Positions 8,802 through 17,056 of a stretch of DNA of 64,000 nucleotides are shown here, in pieces. The DNA is from CADCTP01 sp963849885 (lineage in GTDB: Bacteria > Actinomycetota > Actinomycetes > Mycobacteriales > CADCTP01). The position numbers and the translations under genes are program-made. Position 1 is the stretch's first letter, and every line of letters starts with the position of its first letter. The stretch is from contig CAWKIV010000018.1 of the NCBI GenBank assembly GCA_963849885.1, forward strand, positions 186,001 to 250,000, given 5' to 3'. Below the pieces are notes generated by a model. It did no database searches. It was not told where the DNA came from and was given only the letters and a program-made list of their open reading frames with translations.

Positions 8802-10703
8802 GTGTGCGGCCTGCTCGGCTTCCTCAGCAACGACGGCAGCGCCAAGGAGGTCCGGGACGACCTGGCGGCGGCGCTGGACCTGGCCCGGCACCGCGGCCCG
8901 GACGAGGGCGGCACCCTGCACGACGAGGACACCGTCCTCGGCTTCCGCCGGCTGTCGATCATCGACCTGGACTCCAGCCACCAGCCGCTGCCGTACGACA
9001 ACGGGCGCTACTGGCTGCTGTTCAACGGCGAGATCTACAACTACGTCGAGCTGCGCGAGCGGCTGGCCCGCGAGCACGGCGCCACCTTCGAGACCGAGGG
9101 CGACGGCGAGGCGATCCTGGCCGCGTACAAGCACCTCGGCGAGGACTGCGTGCGCGAGCTGCGCGGCATGTTCGCGTTCCTGATCTGGGACACCGAGGAG
9201 CGGGTGCTCTTCGGGGCCCGCGACTGGTTCGGCATCAAGCCGCTGTTCACCTTCACCGACTCCCGGGGCACGTTCTTCGGCTCGGAGAAGAAGTCGCTGC
9301 TCGACGTCGGCGGGCTGGCCGGCGACCCGGCCGAGCTGGACACCCGGTCGCTGCAGCACTACCTGACCCTGCAGTACGTGCCGGAGCCGGCGACCATGCA
9401 CCGGCGGGTGCGCCGGATCGAGAGCGGCACCGCGTTCCGGCAGCGGCCGGGCGGTCCGCTGGAGACCTGGCGCTACTTCCGGCCGACCTTCCCGATCCGC
9501 GCGGTGGCGGACGAGCAGCGGCTGTACGGGGAGGTCCGGGAGGCGATCGAGGACTCGGTCGCCAAGCACATGCGCGCGGACGTGACGGTCGGCGCGTTCC
9601 TGTCCGGCGGCATCGACTCCACCGCGATCGCCGCGCTGGCCAAGCGGCACAACCCGCAGCTGATCACCTTCACCACCGGCTTCGAGCGGCCCGGCTACAG
9701 CGAGGTCGACGTGGCCGCCGAGTCGGCGCAGGCCATCGGGGTGCGGCACGTGGTCAAGACGGTGTCCGCCGCCGAGATGATGGACACCCTGCCGCTGATC
9801 GTCTGGTATCTGGACGACCCGGTGGCCGACCCGGCCCTGGTCCCGCTCTACTTCGTCGCCCGCGAGGCCCGCAAGCACGTCAAGGTGGTGCTGTCCGGGG
9901 AGGGCGCGGACGAGCTGTTCGGCGGCTACAACATCTACCGGGAGCCGCTGTCGCTGCGCGCGCTGACCGCGCTGCCGGCCGGGGTGCGGTCCGCGCTCGG
10001 CGGGGTGTCCCGGCGGCTGCCGCAGGGCGTCCGCGGCAAGGACCTGCTCCGCCGCGGCTCGATCCCGCTGGAGGAGCGCTACTACGGCAACGCCCGCATC
10101 TTCCGCGACGACGAGCTCGGCTTCCTCCGGGTGCGCGACCCGCGGGTGTCCTTCCGGGACGTCACCGACCCGGTGTATGCGGAGATCGCCGGCGCCGACG
10201 ACGTGACCCGGATGCAGTACGTCGACCTGTTCACCTGGCTGCGCGGCGACATCCTGGTCAAGGCCGACAAGATGACGATGGCCAACTCGCTGGAGCTGCG
10301 GGTCCCGTTCCTGGACACCGAGGTCTTCCGGGTCGCCTCGACGCTGCCGGTGGACCAGCGGGTCACCCGGGACCAGACCAAGCTGGCGCTGCGCCGGGCG
10401 CTCGCCCAGGTGGTGCCGCCGCACGTGCTGGAGCGGCGCAAGCTCGGCTTCCCGGTGCCGATCCGGCACTGGCTCAAGGACGAGATGTACGACTGGGCCC
10501 GCGCGATCGTCGACGACAGCGGCACCGACCACCTGCTCGACCGGGCCGCGGTGCGCGCCATGCTCGACGCCCACCGGAGCGGGCCGCACGACTACAGCCG
10601 CAAGCTGTGGACGCTGCTGGTCTTCATGCTGTGGCACGGCATCTTCGTCGAGGATCGGATCCGCCCGGAGATCCCGGCGACCGTCTACCCGGTGAGCCTC
10701 TGA
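8802..10703 (+). CDS. asnB: Asparagine synthetase, glutamine-hydrolysing
   Basis: 633 aa. The start is GTG 8802 so that Cys2 (MCGLLGFL), the glutaminase nucleophile, follows the processed initiator; a GGAG site lies just upstream. The N-terminal class II glutaminase domain (about 1-210) is followed by the synthetase domain with the PP-loop SGGIDS (about 268-273) and SGEGADELFGGY. It makes asparagine, or amidates a related carboxylate, from aspartate, ATP and glutamine. The same position beside ctaC occurs in M. tuberculosis, where asnB is the housekeeping enzyme. Confidence 0.94.
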   Translation: MCGLLGFLSNDGSAKEVRDDLAAALDLARHRGPDEGGTLHDEDTVLGFRRLSIIDLDSSHQPLPYDNGRYWLLFNGEIYNYVELRERLAREHGATFETEGDGEAILAAYKHLGEDCVRELRGMFAFLIWDTEERVLFGARDWFGIKPLFTFTDSRGTFFGSEKKSLLDVGGLAGDPAELDTRSLQHYLTLQYVPEPATMHRRVRRIESGTAFRQRPGGPLETWRYFRPTFPIRAVADEQRLYGEVREAIEDSVAKHMRADVTVGAFLSGGIDSTAIAALAKRHNPQLITFTTGFERPGYSEVDVAAESAQAIGVRHVVKTVSAAEMMDTLPLIVWYLDDPVADPALVPLYFVAREARKHVKVVLSGEGADELFGGYNIYREPLSLRALTALPAGVRSALGGVSRRLPQGVRGKDLLRRGSIPLEERYYGNARIFRDDELGFLRVRDPRVSFRDVTDPVYAEIAGADDVTRMQYVDLFTWLRGDILVKADKMTMANSLELRVPFLDTEVFRVASTLPVDQRVTRDQTKLALRRALAQVVPPHVLERRKLGFPVPIRHWLKDEMYDWARAIVDDSGTDHLLDRAAVRAMLDAHRSGPHDYSRKLWTLLVFMLWHGIFVEDRIRPEIPATVYPVSL

Positions 10704-10745
10704 CCCGGATTTCCCCGCTCGTAACGTGCCGGGCCGGTCCCGACC

Positions 10746-10767
10746 CCGGCCGGTAACGTACGGCCGG
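10746..10767 (+). terminator. Short GC hairpin after asnB
   Basis: CCGGCCG and CGGCCGG pair around an 8-nt loop GTAACGTA, 43 bp after the asnB stop. The stem is only 7 bp, so this is a weak call. The rest of the 220-bp gap shows only a TACGCT box at 10901-10906 upstream of the next small gene. Confidence 0.4.
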
Positions 10768-10923
10768 CAGGGTGGGCGTGAGACCCACCCAGCACCTGCT
10801 CGGGCCGGTCCGGGAGCGGGTCGAGGGCGACTCCGCCCTCCTCGAGGCGCACGTGCGGGCGTACCACCGGCTGTCCGGATCGGTCTCTTTCGTCCCCCGC
10901 TACGCTTCGGGCGGAGGCGGCGA

Positions 10924-11031
10924 ATGGCCGAGCGGCGGGGTCCCGACAAGTGGCGCGTGGTGCGCGCCGTGCTGTCGGTCGCCGTCATCGTCGCGGTCTT
11001 CGGCTTCGCGTTCCCCGGAGCGCCGGGATGA
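10924..11031 (+). CDS. Small single-span membrane protein (35 aa)
   Basis: A short ORF from ATG 10924 with a strong GGAGG site at 10913-10917 (6-nt spacing). The protein starts with a basic segment (MAERRGPDKWRVVR) followed by one hydrophobic helix of about 17 residues. Its stop overlaps the ATG of the PAP2-kinase gene (GGATGA), so the two are translationally coupled. I know of no function. The good ribosome site, charge pattern and overlap support a real gene, perhaps a leader or partner for the membrane phosphatase. Confidence 0.6.
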   Translation: MAERRGPDKWRVVRAVLSVAVIVAVFGFAFPGAPG

Positions 11032-12428
11032 CCGCGCAGGCCGCGTCGGTGACGGCGGCGCGGCCCACCCGGTCCGGACGCCGGCTGGTCTACCGCCGGC
11101 ACCCGGCCGATGTCGTCCGGCTGGGAATCGGACTCGGCCTGCTCGGGCTGACCACGCTGCCGGTCCGCAGCGGGCGGGTGCTCCGGACCGAGGAGAATGT
11201 CTTCCGGCTGGTCAACGACCTGCCGATGCCCGAGTGGCTGTGGCCGGTGGTGTGGCTGCTGATGCAGTTCGGCAACCTCGGCGCGGTGCCGGCGGTGGCC
11301 GTGCTGGCCGCGGTGACCCGGCGGTGGCGGCTCGCCTTCGACATGGCCGTCGCCGGTGGCGCGATCTGGGTGCTGGCCAAGCTGGTCAAGGCGTCGATCG
11401 AGCGCGGCCGGCCGGCGGCGTACCTGGACGGCGTGCACATCTACGGCGAGGCGGCCGGCGGGCTCGGCTACCCGTCCGGGCACTCCGCGGTGGCGGTCGC
11501 GCTGGCCACCGTGTCGGCGCCGTACCTGGGGCGGCGGGGCCGCCGGGTGGCCTGGGTGCTCGCGCTGTCCGTGTGCGTCGCCCGGATGTGGGTCGGCGCG
11601 CACCTGCCGCTGGACGTGGCCGCCGGCGCCGTCCTCGGCTGGACCGCCGGCGTGCTCGTGCACCTGCTGCTCGGCGCGCCCGGCGGCCAGCCGTCCACCG
11701 CGGCGGTGCGGCGGGCCCTGGTCGGGGCCGGGCTGGAGCCGGTGGACGTGCAGGAGCTCGGCGGCGTGGACGCCCGCCGGGCCGCCTACTTCGTGGTCCG
11801 CCGGGACGGCGGCCCGGAGCTGTTCGTCAAGCTGGTGCCACGGGAGCGGCGGGACGGCGACGTGGTGGCCCGGGCCTGGCGGTGGCTGCGCGGCGGCCGG
11901 TCCGGGGCCCCACCCGGCTCGCCGGCCCAGCAGGTCGCGCAGGAGGCGGCGATGGCGCTGCTGGCCCACGCGGCCGGCGTCCGCAGCCCGCAGGTCGAGC
12001 TGGTCCGCGCGGTCGGCAACGGGGCCGGGTTGTACGCGTACCGCTGGGTGCCCGGCCGGGTGCTGGCCGACGTGCCGGTGGCCGAGGTGTCCGACGAGCT
12101 GCTGGCCGAGCTGTGGCGGCAGGTCGCCGCCCTGCACGCGGCCCGGATCGCGCACGGCGACCTCGGCCCGCACAGCGTGGTGGTGGCCGAGGACGGCCAG
12201 CCGTGGCTGATCGACTACAGCCACGCCAAGGCGGCCGCCGACCCGGCCGCGCTGGACCGGGACGCGGCCCGGCTGCTCGGCGCGCTGGGCCGGCTGGTCG
12301 GCCCGGAGCGGGCCGGCACGGCGGCCCGGGCCGGGCTGGGCGAGGCCGCGGCCGGCCGGGCGGCGGCGGCCGGCGGGCGTCAGCCGGGCAGGTGGGCGCG
12401 GACCTCGTCGGCGGCCTCGGCGCCGTAG
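11028..12428 (+). CDS. PAP2 phosphatase-kinase-like fusion membrane protein
   Basis: 466 aa from ATG 11028 (GGAG upstream). Residues about 40-215 form a PAP2-type membrane phosphatase: KASIERGRP, PSGH (149-152) and RMWVGAHLPLD are its three motifs, with 5-6 helices. Residues about 225-440 resemble the small kinase-like domain found in PAP2/flippase fusions, with HGDLGPHS (H376, D378) and LIDYSHAK. In related proteins a flippase-like helix bundle (LPG synthase TM) follows; here it is absent and the frame instead runs 49 bp into the 3' end of the convergent kinase gene, so the C-terminus may be truncated. The likely role is lipid phosphate turnover in the envelope; the substrate is unknown. Confidence 0.75.
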   Translation: MTAQAASVTAARPTRSGRRLVYRRHPADVVRLGIGLGLLGLTTLPVRSGRVLRTEENVFRLVNDLPMPEWLWPVVWLLMQFGNLGAVPAVAVLAAVTRRWRLAFDMAVAGGAIWVLAKLVKASIERGRPAAYLDGVHIYGEAAGGLGYPSGHSAVAVALATVSAPYLGRRGRRVAWVLALSVCVARMWVGAHLPLDVAAGAVLGWTAGVLVHLLLGAPGGQPSTAAVRRALVGAGLEPVDVQELGGVDARRAAYFVVRRDGGPELFVKLVPRERRDGDVVARAWRWLRGGRSGAPPGSPAQQVAQEAAMALLAHAAGVRSPQVELVRAVGNGAGLYAYRWVPGRVLADVPVAEVSDELLAELWRQVAALHAARIAHGDLGPHSVVVAEDGQPWLIDYSHAKAAADPAALDRDAARLLGALGRLVGPERAGTAARAGLGEAAAGRAAAAGGRQPGRWARTSSAASAP

Positions 12429-13357
12429 ACCCCGGCCAGCCGCTCGGTGAACGCGGCCGGGCGCACCTCATACTCCTGCGGGCCGTCCGCCTCCAGCACC
12501 AGCGTGGCGATGCCGGCGCCGACCTGGGCGGCCCGCTCCAGCGGCAGCCCCCAGGAGGTGGCGGCGAGGAAGCCGGCCCGGAAGCCGTCGCCGACCCCGG
12601 TCGGGTCGGTCGCGTGGGTGGCCGGCACGACCGGCACCTGCACCGGGGCGATGTCCTGGCCGTCGATCCGGATGCCGTCGGCGCCGTGCGTGGTCACCCG
12701 CACCCGGACCCGCTTGAGCACCTCGGCGTCGCTCCAGCCGGTCTTCTGCGCCAGCAGGCTCTTCTCGTACTCGTTCGTGAACAGGTAGGACGCGCCCTCG
12801 ACCAGCAGCCGGATGTCCTCGCCCGACATCCGGGCCATCTGCTGGGAGGGGTCGGCGGCGAACGCGTAGCCCCGGTCGCGGCACTCCTCGGTGTGCCGGA
12901 GCATCGCCGCCGGGTCGTCCGGGGCGATGCAGACCAGCTCGAAGCCGCCCACCCGCTCGTACGCCGGGGCCAGCTCGATCATCCGGGCCTCGGCCATCGC
13001 GCCGGCGTAGAACGAGGCGATCTGGCAGAGGTCCTCGTCGGTCGTGCAGACGAAGCGGGCGGTGTGCGCGGTCTCGCTGACGTGCACCGACTCGCAGTCC
13101 ACCCCGTGCCGCTCCAGCCAGGACCGGTGGTCGTCGAAGTCGCGCCCGGCCGCGCCGAGCAGGACCGGCCGCAGGCCGAGCTGGCCCATCCCGAAGGCGA
13201 TGTTGGCGCCGATCCCGCCGCGGCGGACGACCAGGTCGTCGACCAGGAACGACAGCGACACCTTGTGCAGGTGCTCGGGCAGCAGCTGCTCGGCGAACCG
13301 ACCCGGGAAGTGCATGAGGTGGTCGGTCGCGATCGAGCCGGTGACGGCGATGGGCAC
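12380..13357 (-). CDS. PfkB-family carbohydrate/nucleoside kinase (AdoK-like)
   Basis: 325 aa from GTG 13357. The ribokinase-fold signatures are present: an N-terminal GSIATDHLM, a GG motif (RRGGIGANIAFGM) that closes over the substrate, and DPTGVGDGFRAGF with catalytic base D257. It occupies the place of Rv2202c, shown to be an adenosine kinase in M. tuberculosis, so adenosine or a ribose-containing substrate is plausible but not proven. It lies downstream of erpA with a terminator between, and its 3' end overlaps the convergent PAP2 gene. Confidence 0.87.
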   Translation of the reverse strand: MPIAVTGSIATDHLMHFPGRFAEQLLPEHLHKVSLSFLVDDLVVRRGGIGANIAFGMGQLGLRPVLLGAAGRDFDDHRSWLERHGVDCESVHVSETAHTARFVCTTDEDLCQIASFYAGAMAEARMIELAPAYERVGGFELVCIAPDDPAAMLRHTEECRDRGYAFAADPSQQMARMSGEDIRLLVEGASYLFTNEYEKSLLAQKTGWSDAEVLKRVRVRVTTHGADGIRIDGQDIAPVQVPVVPATHATDPTGVGDGFRAGFLAATSWGLPLERAAQVGAGIATLVLEADGPQEYEVRPAAFTERLAGVYGAEAADEVRAHLPG

Positions 13358-13463
13358 GGTGCTCGGTCTCCGCTCCGGGGGAAGGCAGGGTCCGGCCGCG
13401 CGCCCGGCGCGACCCCGGCCAGGGTACCGGCAGCGAGGCCGAAATCCGGCACCGGGCAGCCGC

Positions 13464-13496
13464 AGGGGCCGCGCCCGGAAGCCGGGCGCGGCCCCT
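13464..13496 (-). terminator. Perfect 15-bp hairpin terminator after erpA
   Basis: AGGGGCCGCGCCCGG (13464-13478), a 3-nt loop, and its exact complement (13482-13496). It lies 14 bp past the erpA stop on the minus strand and separates erpA from the kinase gene. Confidence 0.8.
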
Positions 13497-13510
13497 CGCC
13501 GGGCCGGGGT

Positions 13511-13828
13511 CTAGCTGAAGGAGTCGCCGCAGGCGCAGGAGCTGCCCGCGTTGGGGTTGTCGATGGTGAAGCCCTGGCGCTCGATGGTGTCGACGAAGTC
13601 GATCGTCGCGCCGGTCAGGTAGGGCACGCTCATCCGGTCCACCACGACCTCGACCCCGCTGAAGTCGGTGACCTGGTCGCCGTCGATGGACCGCTCGTCG
13701 AAGAACAGCGAGTAGCGCAGGCCGGAGCAGCCGCCCGGCTGCACGGCGATGCGCAGCCGCAGGTCGTCCCGGCCCTCCTGGTCGAGCAGCGCCTTGACCT
13801 TGGCCGCCGCGCCGTCGGTGAGGATCAC
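13511..13828 (-). CDS. erpA: Iron-sulfur cluster insertion protein ErpA (A-type carrier)
   Basis: 105 aa as an open frame from GTG 13828. HesB/IscA signatures: QPGGCSGLRYSL, FVDTIERQGFTIDNPNAG and SCACGDSF, giving the three cluster-binding cysteines. Actinobacterial homologues are about 118 aa. Upstream, GTG 13865 has a good GGGAG site at 6-nt spacing and opens with VSVEATDRGSE in the neighbouring frame; one extra base between 13828 and 13838 would explain why it does not run into this frame. So the true start is probably 13865, with the 5' end frameshifted as sequenced. The position matches Rv2204c. It should help mature the [Fe-S] proteins NadA, LipA and QcrA encoded nearby. Confidence 0.9.
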   Translation of the reverse strand: MILTDGAAAKVKALLDQEGRDDLRLRIAVQPGGCSGLRYSLFFDERSIDGDQVTDFSGVEVVVDRMSVPYLTGATIDFVDTIERQGFTIDNPNAGSSCACGDSFS

Positions 13829-13973
13829 GGACTTCTGAGCCTCGGTCGGTCGCTTCCACAGACACGGTCAATCTCCCACTCGCTCGGATCGCCTCCAGCA
13901 GGCCAACGCCGGCCGGAGCACCGGTCTTCCCCATCGTACGTCGCGTACCCGCTGCACCCCGGGCAGCCGGGCG

Positions 13974-15092
13974 TCACCGGCTCCACTGCCGCGCGACCCG
14001 GGCGGCCAGGTCGGCCAGCCGGTCGGCCGGGCGGTCCAGCGCGGCGGCCACCGAGCCGGCCTCCTCGGCCACCGCGTACGCCGCCTCGACGCCGGCCGCG
14101 GCCGCCTCCCGCCGGCCGACCGACACCTGCCCGGCCAGCACCAGGCACGGCACCCCGCGCTCGGCCGCCGCCGCCGCGACCCCGCTGACCACCTTGCCGC
14201 GCAGCGACTGGAAGTCGAACGAGCCCTCCCCGGTGAGCACCAGGTCGGCCCGGTCCACCGCCGCGGGCAGCCGCACCGCGTCGCTGACCAGGTCGAACCC
14301 GGGCCGCCGGGTGCCGCCGAGGGCGAACAGGGCGGCGCCCAGGCCGCCGGCCGCGCCGGCGCCGGGCCACCCGGCCAGCCCGGCCGGCGCGCCGGGCAGG
14401 TCCCGCTCGACCACCTCGGCCCACCGGGCCAGCGCCGCGTCCAGCCGCGCGGTGTCGGCGGGGACCAGCCCCTTCTGCGGGCCGAAGACCGCGGTCGCGC
14501 CGTGCGGCCCGCACAGCGGGTTGTCCACGTCGGTGGCGGCGACCAGCCCGGCGCCGCGCAGCTGCGGCGCGCCCTCCACCCGGTCCAGCGCGGCCAGGGC
14601 CAGGCCGCCCGGCGGCAGCGCCGACCCGGCGGCGTCCAGCAGCCGCACGCCGAGGGCGGCCAGCAGGCCGGCGCCGGCGTCGTTGGTGGCCGACCCGCCC
14701 AGGCCGACCACCACGGTCCGGGCGCCGCACTCGACCGCGGCGGCGAGCAGCGCGCCCAGCCCGGAGCTGCTCGCCCGGAGCGGGTCGCGCTCGGCCGGCG
14801 CGACCAGGTGCAGGCCGGTGGCCTGCGCGGACTCCACGTACGCGGTGTCGCCGGCGAGCAGCACCGCGCCGGCCGCGGGCCGGCCGAGCGGGTCGGTGGT
14901 CGGCACCGGCACCACCCGCCCGGGCAGCACCGCGGCGAGCACGTCCACGAAGCCCGGGCCGCCGTCGGAGAGCGGCAGCGCGACCAGCTCGTCGCCCGGC
15001 GCGGTCCGGCGCCAGCCGTCCGCCACCGCCGCCGCGGCCTCGACGGCGGACATCGTGCCGCCGAACGAGTCCGGTGCCACCACCACCCGCAC
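13974..15092 (-). CDS. Glycerate kinase (GarK/GckA type I)
   Basis: 372 aa from GTG 15092, where the family N-terminus VRVVVAPDSFGGTMSA begins; a longer upstream reading is noncoding in character. Motifs: LPLSDGGPGFVDVL, GLGGSATNDAGAGLLAALG, FGPQKGL and LVLTGEGSFDFQSLRGK. It phosphorylates glycerate to 2- or 3-phosphoglycerate. The order kinase-erpA-glycerate kinase is the same as Rv2202c-Rv2205c. A CAGACT box lies 7 nt before the start (leaderless variant). Confidence 0.9.
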   Translation of the reverse strand: MRVVVAPDSFGGTMSAVEAAAAVADGWRRTAPGDELVALPLSDGGPGFVDVLAAVLPGRVVPVPTTDPLGRPAAGAVLLAGDTAYVESAQATGLHLVAPAERDPLRASSSGLGALLAAAVECGARTVVVGLGGSATNDAGAGLLAALGVRLLDAAGSALPPGGLALAALDRVEGAPQLRGAGLVAATDVDNPLCGPHGATAVFGPQKGLVPADTARLDAALARWAEVVERDLPGAPAGLAGWPGAGAAGGLGAALFALGGTRRPGFDLVSDAVRLPAAVDRADLVLTGEGSFDFQSLRGKVVSGVAAAAAERGVPCLVLAGQVSVGRREAAAAGVEAAYAVAEEAGSVAAALDRPADRLADLAARVARQWSR

Positions 15093-15198
15093 GGCGGCCA
15101 GTCTGCCGGAGCGAGGGTGACCAGCATCACCCCGCCCCGGGCACGGGAAACCGGCTCGCGGGGCGTTCCCCCGGGTGCCCCACCAGGAGGATGAGCCG

Positions 15199-16371
15199 AT
15201 GACCGCGGTCCAGGACGTGACGCCGACCCCGCTGGCGCTGCTGCTGCTCGGCCGCGGCGCCGACCCCGACTCGGAGCGGGGCGTGGACTGTCCGGGCGCG
15301 CTGCCGGCCGCCTCCGACCCGGACCTGGTCGAGCGGGCCACCGCGGCCCGGGCCGCGCTCGGCGACCGCGCCTTCGTGCTCGGCCACCACTACCAGCGCG
15401 ACGAGGTCATCGCCTTCGCGGACGTGACCGGCGACTCGTTCAAGCTGGCCCAGCAGGCGGCGGCCCGCCCCGAGGCGGAGTACATCGTCTTCTGCGGCGT
15501 CCACTTCATGGCCGAGAGCGCGGACATCCTCACCTCGGCCGACCAGCAGGTGGTGCTGCCCGACCTGGCCGCCGGCTGCTCGATGGCCGACATGGCCACC
15601 TTCGACCAGGTCGAGGAGGCCTGGGACGTGCTCGCCGACGCCGGCGTCGCGGACGCGACGGTCCCGGTGACGTACATGAACTCCTCGGCCGCGATCAAGG
15701 GCTTCACCGGCCGGCACGGCGGCACCGTGTGCACGTCGTCCAACGCGCGCCGGGCGCTGGACTGGGCCTTCGGCGCCGGCGGCGGGCAGAAGGTGCTCTT
15801 CCTGCCCGACCAGCACCTCGGCCGCAACACCGCGGTGCTCGAGCTGGGCCTGGAGCTGGCCGACTGCGTGCTCTTCGACCCGCACAAGCCCGGCGGCGGG
15901 GTGACCGCCGACCAGCTGCGGGCGGCCCGGATGATCCTCTGGCGCGGGCACTGCTCGGTGCACGGGCGGTTCCGCCGGGAGTCGGTGGACGACGTGCGGG
16001 CCCGGATCCCCGGCGTGCAGGTGCTGGTGCACCCGGAGTGCCGGCACGACGTGGTCACCGCGGCCGACCTGGTCGGGTCGACCGAGTTCATCATCCGCAC
16101 GGTCGACGAGGCGCCGGCCGGCGCCGCCTTCGCGGTCGGCACCGAGCTCAACCTGGTGCAGCGGCTGGCCCGGCGGCACCCGGACAAGACCGTGACCTTC
16201 CTGGACCGCACGGTCTGCTACTGCTCGACGATGAACCGGATCGACCTGCCGCACCTGGTCCGGTCGCTGGAGTCGCTGGCCGCCGGTCAGGTGGTCAACC
16301 GGATCACCGTGCCGGCGGACACCGCCCGGCACGCCCGGGCCGCGCTGGACCGGATGCTCGCGCTGCCCTGA
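15199..16371 (+). CDS. nadA: Quinolinate synthase NadA
   Basis: 390 aa. ATG 15199 is preceded by AGGAGG at 15185-15190; an in-frame GTG 24 bp earlier lacks a site. It condenses iminoaspartate with dihydroxyacetone phosphate to quinolinate in NAD synthesis, using a [4Fe-4S] cluster. Likely ligand cysteines are C99 (FCGVHFMAES), C281 (HPECRHD) and one of C340/C342 (TVCYCSTMNR). nadB and nadC are not in the window. The location beside glycerate kinase and erpA resembles Streptomyces. Confidence 0.95.
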   Translation: MTAVQDVTPTPLALLLLGRGADPDSERGVDCPGALPAASDPDLVERATAARAALGDRAFVLGHHYQRDEVIAFADVTGDSFKLAQQAAARPEAEYIVFCGVHFMAESADILTSADQQVVLPDLAAGCSMADMATFDQVEEAWDVLADAGVADATVPVTYMNSSAAIKGFTGRHGGTVCTSSNARRALDWAFGAGGGQKVLFLPDQHLGRNTAVLELGLELADCVLFDPHKPGGGVTADQLRAARMILWRGHCSVHGRFRRESVDDVRARIPGVQVLVHPECRHDVVTAADLVGSTEFIIRTVDEAPAGAAFAVGTELNLVQRLARRHPDKTVTFLDRTVCYCSTMNRIDLPHLVRSLESLAAGQVVNRITVPADTARHARAALDRMLALP

Positions 16372-16400
16372 CCGCCGCCGCGCCGCGCCGGGCGAGGCAC

Positions 16401-16406
16401 TAGGCT
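16401..16406 (+). promoter_or_regulatory. -10 box TAGGCT, leaderless DUF3043 gene
   Basis: TAGGCT is 7 nt before GTG 16414, with no room for a ribosome site. Confidence 0.6.
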
Positions 16407-16413
16407 TCGCAGA

Positions 16414-17037
16414 GTGAGGCTGCTGCGCCGCCGGAGCGATCCTCCGGCCGACGTCGAGCGGGCCGCGCCGACCCAGCCGGCCGCGTCCGGCGACTCGCTC
16501 GACCCGCGGCGCACGCCGGGCAAGGGCAAGCCGACGCCGCGCCGGCGGGAGGCGCAGCGGCGCCGCACCGGGCCGGTGGCGCCGCCGCCGCGGACCCGCC
16601 GCGAGGCGTACAAGCGGATGCGCGAGCAGGGCGCGGACCGGCGTGCCGAGACCCGCGAGGGCATGCGCAGCGGCGACGAGCGCTACCTGATGGCCCGCGA
16701 CCGGGGGCCGGAGCGCAAGCTGGTCCGCGACATCGTCGACTCCCGGCGCAACGTCGGGGTGCTCTTCCTGCTCATCGCGGTGATCTACGCGGCCAGCATC
16801 TTCATCTCCAACCTCCAGGTGAAGGCGCTGGCCACCAGCCTGTGGCTGACCGTGCTGCTGCTGCTGATCGTCGACTCGCTGGTGCTCGGCCTCCGGATCC
16901 GCAAGCTGGTCCGCCGGCACTTCCCGGAGACCACCCAGCGGATGGCCGCGCTGGTCTTCTACGGGGTCAGCCGGGCCACCATGATCCGCCGCTGGCGCCA
17001 GCCGAAGCCGCAGGTCCCGGTCGGCAACCGGATCTGA
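16414..17037 (+). CDS. DUF3043 membrane protein
   Basis: 207 aa. It has a very basic, Pro/Arg-rich N-terminal half (about residues 1-95, many RR pairs, SGDERYLMARDRGPERKLVRDIVDSR) followed by two transmembrane helices (about 110-130 and 136-156) and a basic cytosolic tail. This is the layout of the actinobacterial DUF3043 family (M. tuberculosis Rv2206). No biochemical function is known. It is followed directly by a second leaderless gene. Confidence 0.88.
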   Translation: MRLLRRRSDPPADVERAAPTQPAASGDSLDPRRTPGKGKPTPRRREAQRRRTGPVAPPPRTRREAYKRMREQGADRRAETREGMRSGDERYLMARDRGPERKLVRDIVDSRRNVGVLFLLIAVIYAASIFISNLQVKALATSLWLTVLLLLIVDSLVLGLRIRKLVRRHFPETTQRMAALVFYGVSRATMIRRWRQPKPQVPVGNRI

Positions 17038-17044
17038 CCCGGCC

Positions 17045-17050
17045 TAGGGT
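17045..17050 (+). promoter_or_regulatory. -10 box TAGGGT of the aldo/keto reductase gene
   Basis: Located 6 nt before GTG 17057 and just after the DUF3043 stop; a leaderless transcript is expected. Confidence 0.58.
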
Positions 17051-17056
17051 GGCCGG

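Noticed and set aside
10720..10758. Two CGTAACGT/GGTAACGT motifs after asnB as possible GlnR sites
   Set aside because: Neither has the GAAAC half at N6 spacing; one forms the loop of a small hairpin.
13825..13977. 50-aa minus-strand ORF between glycerate kinase and erpA with a CPGC motif
   Set aside because: It overlaps the likely true erpA start and its ribosome site, has no site of its own and matches no family I know; it is better explained as the erpA leader.
10772..14188. 1,138-codon plus-strand frame across the PAP2, kinase and erpA genes
   Set aside because: It is a shadow of strongly supported genes in other frames, rich in Arg/Ala/Gly/Pro without domain motifs.
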